64,000 bases of DNA from Theropithecus gelada (lineage: Eukaryota; Chordata; Mammalia; Primates; Cercopithecidae), in NCBI RefSeq assembly GCF_003255815.1, contig NC_037680.1, forward strand, positions 17,342,785 to 17,406,784, written 5' to 3'. A model generated the notes under the pieces. It saw only the letters and a list, made by a program, of their open reading frames with translations. It was not told the DNA's origin and did no database searches. Position 1 is the stretch's first letter. Each line of letters starts with the position of its first letter. Shown piece by piece: positions 57,650 to 64,000 of the stretch. A program made the position numbers and the translations under genes.

Positions 57650-58535
57650 ACCACCCCACAACCACACCACCAACATATGATTATCATAAAAGACAGCAAT
57701 TTCATTCCTATGTATTTACCCAAGATGAAGGAATAAGTGCCCACAAAACATGTACACAAATGTTTATAGCAGCATTATTTATAATTGCTAAAAAGAACCT
57801 AAATGGCAACTTCCATGAACTGGTGAATGGATGACAAACTGTGTTTTGGCCATTTGGTGCAATATTATTCACCAGTAGAAAGAAATGAATTATTGTTACA
57901 CGCATTGATGTGGAGGAATCTCAAGTGCTTTATGTTAAGTGAAAGCAGGCAGATACTAAAGGTGATATGATACATGCTTCTCTTCTTAAAATACTCTAGA
58001 AAGGCAAAACTATAATGACAAAGAGTTCAATGGTTGCCTGGAGGTGGAAGAGAAGGAAATTGACTACAAAGAGGCACAAAATAACTTTCGGAGGGGATGT
58101 GAATGTTTTATATCTTAATTCTGGCAGTGGTTACATGCCTATATACATTTGTCAAGTCCATAAACAAGGTGAGTTTTATTTTATTTATTTATTTTGAGAC
58201 AAGGTCTCACTCTGTTGTCCAGGCTGGAGTTCAGTGTCATGACCATGGTTCACTGCAGCTTGACTTCCTGGGCTCAAGCTATCTTCCTACCTTAGCCACC
58301 TAAGTAGCTAGGACTACAAGCACACACCACCATGCCTGGCTAAATTTTTAAATTTTTTGTGTAGAGATGAGTTCTCACTATATTGCCCAGGCTGGTCTCA
58401 AATTCCTGGACTCCAGCACTCCTCCTGCTTTGGCCTCCCAAAGTTCTGGAATGAGGCATGAGCCACCATGCCTGGCCTAATTTTGTTATATTTAAATTTT
58501 CTCTCAATAGACCTGACTAAAAATATCAAGAGATA
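57650..58535 (+). mobile_element. L1M ORF2 end and 3' UTR, interrupted by Alu
   Basis: 'agacagcaatttcattccta', 'acaaatgtttatagcagcat', 'gcaatattattcaccagtag', 'gttaagtgaaagcaggcaga', 'tcaatggttgcctggaggtg' follow an old L1 forward. After the Alu, 'ttaaattttctctcaataga' completes the 3' UTR. Confidence 0.85.
58176..58477 (-). mobile_element. AluJ-type inside L1
   Basis: 'gagacaaggtctcactctgt' to 'gagccaccatgcctggcc', with a (TTTA)-like tail. Strongly diverged with CpGs decayed, fitting an old subfamily. Confidence 0.93.
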
Positions 58536-58599
58536 TAGATCTAGCCTCATTTCTGTCATAGTCTGAGTGATCTTTAAAAAACTTTAGTTCACTTCAACG

Positions 58600-58919
58600 A
58601 CCTTTTTAAAAATTATTATTTTACTTTACGTTCTGGGATACATGTACAGAATGTGCAGGTTTGTTACATAGGTATACATGTGCCATGGTGGTTTGCTGCA
58701 CCTAGCAACCCATCATCTAGGTTTTAAGCCCTGCATGCATTAGCTATTTTTCCTAATGCTCTCGCTCCCCTTGCCCCCCACCCATCAACAGGCCCTGATG
58801 TGTGATGCTCCCCTCCCTGTGTCCATGTGTTCTCATTGTTCAACTCCCACTTATGAGTGAGAACATGTGGTGTTTGGTTTTCTGTTCCTGTGTTAGTTTG
58901 CTGAGAATGATGGTTTCAT
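58600..58919 (-). mobile_element. L1PA/L1PB 3' UTR, 5'-truncated
   Basis: 'ttactttacgttctgggata', 'catgtacagaatgtgcaggt', 'ttgttacataggtatacatg', 'cactt'-'atgagtgagaacatgtggtg', ending 'gagaatgatggttt'. Primate-type L1 3' UTR reversed. Confidence 0.92.
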
Positions 58920-59420
58920 GAAGTACCTACTATGTGCCATGCCAGGTTATGTCAAAGAGATAAGCTAGCTGTGCCCCTCTAGGAACACAGAGTAACAAAA
59001 TATTTCTTAAAATATTGTCAGCAATTTACAGATTAAACATGAAATCCTATGCAAAATAAAAATATTTAGCACTACATGGTAGTGAATTACATCATTTGAG
59101 AACTTGTGAGCTGTAACCTAAAAGGCTTTCAGAGGAAAATTTATAACCTAAAAGGCATTTATTGAAAAACAATAAAGATTGAAAATATATGTAGGAAATG
59201 GTTAAGAAGCAAAATGAAAAGAAACAAACAAAAAACCCTCAAATAAAAGGAAAGATATAAGCAAAACAAAAGAAACTGTGCATTAAATTAAACTTAATGA
59301 ATTAAGTTTATAGATTGCTTTATGTACAAATATCTCAGAGTCTTTAGTACATAATATATACTGTTAATCACCAACAACTCATAGTATTCATCCCTTCCTA
59401 AACTAATTTGATCACTAAAC
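58920..59420. other. Unassigned, possible L2 trace at left
   Basis: 'aagtacctactatgtgccat' at 58920 recalls the L2 3' end in reverse. 'aacctaaaaggc(a/t)tt' recurs near 59116 and 59144. Nothing else recognised. Confidence 0.4.
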
Positions 59421-59422
59421 TG

Positions 59423-59435
59423 CTGTGTGTGTGTA

Positions 59436-59482
<47 letters not shown>
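59423..59482. repeat. (GT)n(GA)n compound microsatellite
   Basis: GT units 59423-59452 switch at one point to GA units 59453-59482. Frames through it (VCVCV.../RERER...) are artefacts. Confidence 0.97.
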
Positions 59483-59488
<6 letters not shown>

Positions 59489-59999
59489 CAGTAAAACGCC
59501 TGCCTTACACCTGATTCATAGACAAAAATTCAGAAAACATTGGTCTAATGGCTTAATTAAATCATGTAACTTTTCTGAACTCCAATTTACCTCTCTAGAA
59601 AAAAATTGAAATGTAAAATTCTCTCATTTGTATTCCTCAAAATCTAACTGGTTGTACAGAGGGGAGAAGACAGTAAAACCGATATAAGAGATCCACAAAT
59701 AAAGTTACATAAAGTGGCAAGGACATCAGCAGGATAGTGGGCTAGGACTCTTCAGTGCTCATCTCATTGCAGAAACAACTCATTCAGCTATGCGTGCACA
59801 AAGATACTTTCACAAGAGATAAGAAAACCAGGTAAAAGTTTACAACGCCTGGGTGTAGCACAGAAACAAGAAGAGACATACTGAAGAGTGTAGAAAGGAC
59901 AGTTTTACATTCCTATGTCATCCGTTTCCCAGTCCTGGGCAGCATAGCATGGAGAGAGATATTCTCCAAGTGGAGAAATGAGAGGGAATTGACTGCATA

Positions 60000-60880
60000 T
60001 TTTGCTTCAGACCCAAAACCAGACCTGCCCCAGTAAAATCCAGCACCAGGTAGGCCTCCATGGCCCCAGACCCCAGGGTAGTGGCTGAAGATGGAGGTTC
60101 TAGGCCCACCCTGGCACCAGGTTGGAGCCCACAGCCCCAAGGCCTAAGCATGCCAGGTAGATTCAGTCTCTGGGTTGCCCCACTACCAGCCCAAGCTCAG
60201 TAGTCCCAGGCTCCAGACTGCCCTCAGCACCAGGCCAATCTAGGTGACCCCAGGTCCCAGACCACCCCCAGCACTGGGCTCACCTGCATGGTCACACGGT
60301 TCAGGCACCTGTCCTGGCATGAGGCTGCCCCCAACAGTCCTAATAATCAGGTCAGGACCCAAGGATGAAGCCTCCAGGCCATTCCTTACAGCCCCAAGAT
60401 TCAGGCTGGTACTGGCAGACTGAGCCTCCGAACCCACCCAAGCATTAGGCAGAAACCTATAGCCCGAAGTGTTAGGCCTGCTTAGCAGACTTAATTTCTG
60501 GGCCTTCCCTAACACCAGGTTAACCTCAGCAGCCCCAGGCTCTAGACTGACCCTAGCACCAAACAGCCCCAGATAGGCAGGCACACCCAACCCAATGCCA
60601 GGACAATCCCACATAATCAGGTTCCAGGCTCACCCCAAGACCAGGCAAAACCCAGGTACCCCAGGCTCTGGATTTCCTCCAGCACTGAGCTGGCCCCGAT
60701 AGCAACCCTAGATTTCAGGCTCACTCCAACATCAGGCTGGCTCCCACATTCCTGGTAACCAAGCTGGTACACACGGACTCAGCTTCCAGGGTAGACCCTG
60801 TAAATACAGAATTCAAGCCCACCGAGTACCAAGCTAGCCCCTGTATACCCAGGTTTCAGACCTGCTCCAGCTCCACGTCA
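60000..60880 (+). repeat. GC-rich degenerate minisatellite in L1
   Basis: About 880 bases of diverged units built on 'ccccaggctccagactg' and 'agcaccaggct', roughly 30-40 bases each. It precedes the ORF2 relic and looks like the minisatellite-like block of old L1 leaders (inference). Minus-strand frames of 75-124 codons through it are repeat artefacts. Confidence 0.8.
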
Positions 60881-61049
60881 CAAAAGCTATGCAAAGTAGA
60901 TACATAGGTCACAAAAGTGATACACAAAAGATAAAAACTAAGAAATCAAAGGATAACACTAGAGAAAATTACTTAATCACAAAGGAAGACAGTAAGAGAG
61001 AAAGGAACAAATTATCTACAAAACAATGAGAAAACAGTTAACAAAATGG

Positions 61050-63950
61050 GAGTAGTTAAGTTCTGACTTAACAATAATTACCTCAAAAGTAAGTATATTA
61101 AATTCTCTAATCAAAAGACATGCAGGAGTTGAATAGATTACCAAAAAAGACTCAATTACATGCTGCCTGCAAGACACTTACTTTGCCTATAAGAAGGCAC
61201 ATAAACTGAAAATGATAAGATGGAAAAATATATTCCCATATTCCATGCAAATGAAAATGAAAGAAAGCAGGAATAGCTATACTTAGATAAAATAGACTTT
61301 AAGTAAAAAAACTTAAAAAATGGGACAAAGGTGGTTATTATATAAGATAAAGGGATTTGTTTATCAAGAGGATATAACAATTGTAAATATATATGCACCC
61401 AACATCAGAGCACTTAACTGTATAAAGCAAATATTAATAGATATAGAAGGAGAGATAGACCATCACACAATAATATTAGAGGACTTTAATATCTCACTTT
61501 CAGCAATGAACATATCATCTAGACAGAAAATCAATAAGAAAACATTAGCCATACACTACACATTGGATGAAATGGACAAAACAGATGTATACAGAATATT
61601 TCATCCAAAAGCAGCAGAATACACATTCTTCTCAAGCACACACAGAACATTCCCCAGGATGGGCCATATATTAGGCCGCATAATAAGTCTTAGAAAATAT
61701 AAGCAGATTGAAATCATATTGAGTGTCTTACCTGATCACAATTTCTAAAACTAGAAATAAATAACAAGAGAAATTTCAGAAAATTTGTAAACATTTGAAA
61801 CCTAGAAAACATGCCCCTGAACAACAAATGGACCAACTAAGAAATTTAAATAATATATTGAAATAAATAAAAATGAACAGTACCAAAATTTATTGAACGT
61901 AGCAAAAGCAGTTCTAAGAGGAAAGATTATAGCAACAAATGACTACATCTAAAAATAAGAAAGCCCTCCAAATAAACAACCTAGTGTTATACCTCAAGGA
62001 AATAGAAAAGGAAGAACAAAGCCCAAAGTTAGCAGAAGAAAGAGAACAAGAAAAGTCAAAACATAACTAAGTTAAATAGAAACGAAAAAAAAAAAAAAAA
62101 AGAAAAGAGCAACTCTTACGAGTTGGTTTTTTGAAAAGATAAAATCAGTAAGTTGTCAGATTAAGAAAAAAGAGAGAAGGTTCAAATAAAAAAATAGAAA
62201 TGAAAGAGTACATGAACAACTAATGTCAAAGAAATTTAAAGGATTATAAAAGATTAATATGTACAATTATATGCCAATAAATTGGATAACCTAGAATAAA
62301 TGCAAAAATTCCTTAACCTATGCAGTATGCCAAGACTGAATCATGAAGAATGGAAAATATGAACAGACAATATGAGTGAGAAGATTGACTCAGTAATAAA
62401 AAGTCTCCTATCAAAGAAAATCTCAGGACCTGATGACTTCACTGTCAAATTCTACCAAATATTCAGAGTTAATACCAATCTTTCTCAAATGCTTCCAAAA
62501 AAATTGAAGAGGGAGTACTTCCAAACTAATTTTACAAGGCCAGCATTACCCTGATATCAAAGCCAGACACAGATACTACAAGAAAAGAAAATTACAGGCC
62601 AGTATCACTAATGAACATAGATGCAAAAATTTTCAACAAAATTCTAGGAAAAAAAATTTAACCACTCATTAAAACAATAATTCACACGATCAAGTGGTAT
62701 TTGTCCCAGGAGGCAAGGATGGTTCTATATATGCAAATATATATATATGTGCTCCAAAACTATCCACAGAAATTTACAAATTCAATGTAATCCCTATCAA
62801 ATTTCCAATGATATTTTCCACAGAAATAAAACAAATCCTAAAATTCATATGGAAACCAAAGACCCTAAAGAGCCAAAACAACCTTAAGCAAAGAGAAAAA
62901 GGCTGAAAGCCTCACACTACCTGACTTCAAAATATACTAAAAAGTTATAGTAATCAAAATAGTACCATACAAATCATAAATACAAAGACCAAGGGAACAG
63001 AATAGAGATCCCAAAAATAAATCCACACACTTAAAGTTAATTATATTTGACAAAGGTGCCAATAACACACATAGGAGGAGGACAGTCTTTAATAGTGTTA
63101 GAAAAACTGGATATTTACATGCAGAAGAATAAAATTAGACCCTTATCTTGGACCATATACAAAAATAAACTTAAAATGAATTGAAGACTTAAATGTAATA
63201 CCTGAAACTGTAAAAGTATTCAAAGAAAACATAGGAGCAAGTTCCATTAGTCTGGGCAATTACTTTTTGATATGAACCTGAAAGCACATGCCACAAAAGC
63301 AGAAACAGACACATAAAATTACATCAAACTAAAAAGCTTCTGCACAGTCAAGGGGACAGTCAGGAGAGTGAAGAGTCAACCTGTGGAATGGGAGAAAATA
63401 TTTGCAAACCATACGTCTGAAGAGGGGTTAATATGCAAAAATACGTATGGAAATCACACAACTCAGTAGTAAGAAAATAACCTGATTTAAAAATGGGCAA
63501 AGGCTATGAATAGACATTTCTATTCATAGAAAGAAAATGTACAAATGACCAACAGGTATATGAAAAAATGCTCAATATCACTAGTCATCAGAGAAATGCA
63601 AATTAAAGTCACAATGAAACAAGACATCATACCTGTTAGAATGGCTATTACCAAAAGGTGAAAAATAACAAGTGTTGGTGAGGATGTGAATAAAAGGGAA
63701 CACTTATACACTGTGGGTAGGAATGTAAATTAGAACAGCCATTATGGAAAACAGTATGGAAGCTTTTCAAAAGACTAAAAAGAGAACTACCATATGATCC
63801 AGCAATCTCATTTCCAGGCATGTAGACAAAGGAATTGAAATCAGCATGTTGAAGAGATATCTGTCCTCCCACGTTCACTGTGGCATTAGTCACAATAACC
63901 AAGAAATGGAATCAAGCTCTGCACTGGGGGAAAAAAAAAAATCAACCTAA
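61050..63950 (+). pseudogene. L1 ORF2 relic (endonuclease and partial RT)
   Basis: The endonuclease part is best preserved. A 142-codon frame at 61320-61748 contains NIYAPNI, the active-site region as EDFNIS (GDFN in live elements, so the glycine is lost) and the terminal DHN motif. Near 62420 'SGPDDFTVKFYQIF' matches the RT N-terminal region (PGPDGFT). At about 62735-62760 sequence jumps from 'tggttctatatatgcaaata' to 'ttcaatgtaatccctatcaa', skipping roughly 0.8-0.9 kb of RT including the FADD catalytic motif. The C-terminal part resumes with several stops. Not functional. Confidence 0.85.
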
Positions 63951-64000
63951 GTGTCCATCAGTGGATAAATGAGTAAAGGAAAAGGAAATGTGTGTATATA

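Larger units (their letters stand above)
59700..64000 (+). mobile_element. Large L1 (L1M-type) running off the right edge
   Basis: Ordered L1 segments: leader 59700-59990 (assigned by position), GC-rich minisatellite about 60000-60880, then ORF2 from about 61050 ('gtatattaaattctctaatc', 'agacatgcaggagttgaata') through endonuclease, part of the reverse transcriptase and the C-terminal region ('ggagaaaatatttgcaaacc' near 63390, 'gaactaccatatgatccagc' near 63784, 'acctaagtgtccatcagtgg' at the end). The 3' end lies beyond the window. Many substitutions plus a large internal deletion near 62740. Confidence 0.88.

Noticed and set aside
59913..60614. Minus-strand frames of 75-124 codons rich in Gly/Pro/Leu
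   Set aside because: They run through the GC-rich L1 minisatellite, which lacks stops because of composition.
1..64000. A new cellular system or gene cluster
   Set aside because: No intact coding sequence beyond repeat relics was found on either strand; the window is repeat-rich noncoding DNA.

Overview
This window looks like primate nuclear DNA from an intergenic or deep-intronic region. The best clue to species is a young, full-length Alu at 52654-52951 (minus strand). It has the bases I know as diagnostic for the Old World monkey AluY lineage (AluYRa-type): 'ggctcaagcctg', 'gagacgggcgg', 'aagaaatac', 'gggcgaggtggc', 'ggccggagaa' and 'gatccggcc'. It is bounded by a 14-bp target-site duplication. 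A cercopithecid (macaque- or baboon-like) source is therefore favoured over human or ape. This is inference from one element.

No protein-coding gene, tRNA, rRNA or CRISPR array could be supported. Essentially every open frame over 60 codons is either a frame through a repeat (Alu, L1, simple tracts) or a short chance frame in AT-rich DNA. No CpG island was seen; CpG is concentrated in the younger Alus. Two weak exon or peptide candidates are reported as hunches only: a splice-site-bounded 85-nt segment at 4268-4352, and a minus-strand signal-peptide-like frame at 30789-31034 with a TATA-like motif upstream.

Layout. 1-7.2 kb: a long GGAA/GAAA tract, then a decayed plus-strand L1 with a nested Alu, two minus-strand L1 fragments and an L1M 3' UTR. 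7.2-16 kb: mostly unassigned AT-rich DNA with L2, MIR and AluJ pieces. 16-18 kb: an L2 fragment and a MaLR solo LTR sitting inside a MIR. 18-22 kb: an AluY, an unusual 3'-less Alu and a dispersed repeat. 22.2-24.2 kb: a Tigger-family DNA transposon with TA duplications, a dead minus-strand transposase, a templated inverted insertion and an Alu-tail scar. 25-33 kb: Alus, an 84-bp tandem duplication, an MLT1-type LTR and facing MIRs. 33.7-37.3 kb: L2 fragments and an Alu-interrupted L1. 38-46 kb: an ERV LTR, Alus and MIRs. 47.9-50.1 kb: two MaLR-type solo LTRs. 50.1-52.3 kb: an ORF1-only HAL1-like LINE. 52.6 kb: the OWM-type AluY. 57.6-64 kb: nested L1/Alu/L1, then a large L1 with a GC-rich minisatellite and an ORF2 relic whose reverse-transcriptase core is deleted; it runs off the right edge.

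Nothing here forms a cooperating gene system. The interest lies in the insertion chronology and the small rearrangements. Repeat family names come from recognition of consensus motifs, not from a database search, and boundaries without a target-site duplication are approximate to about 20-50 bases.
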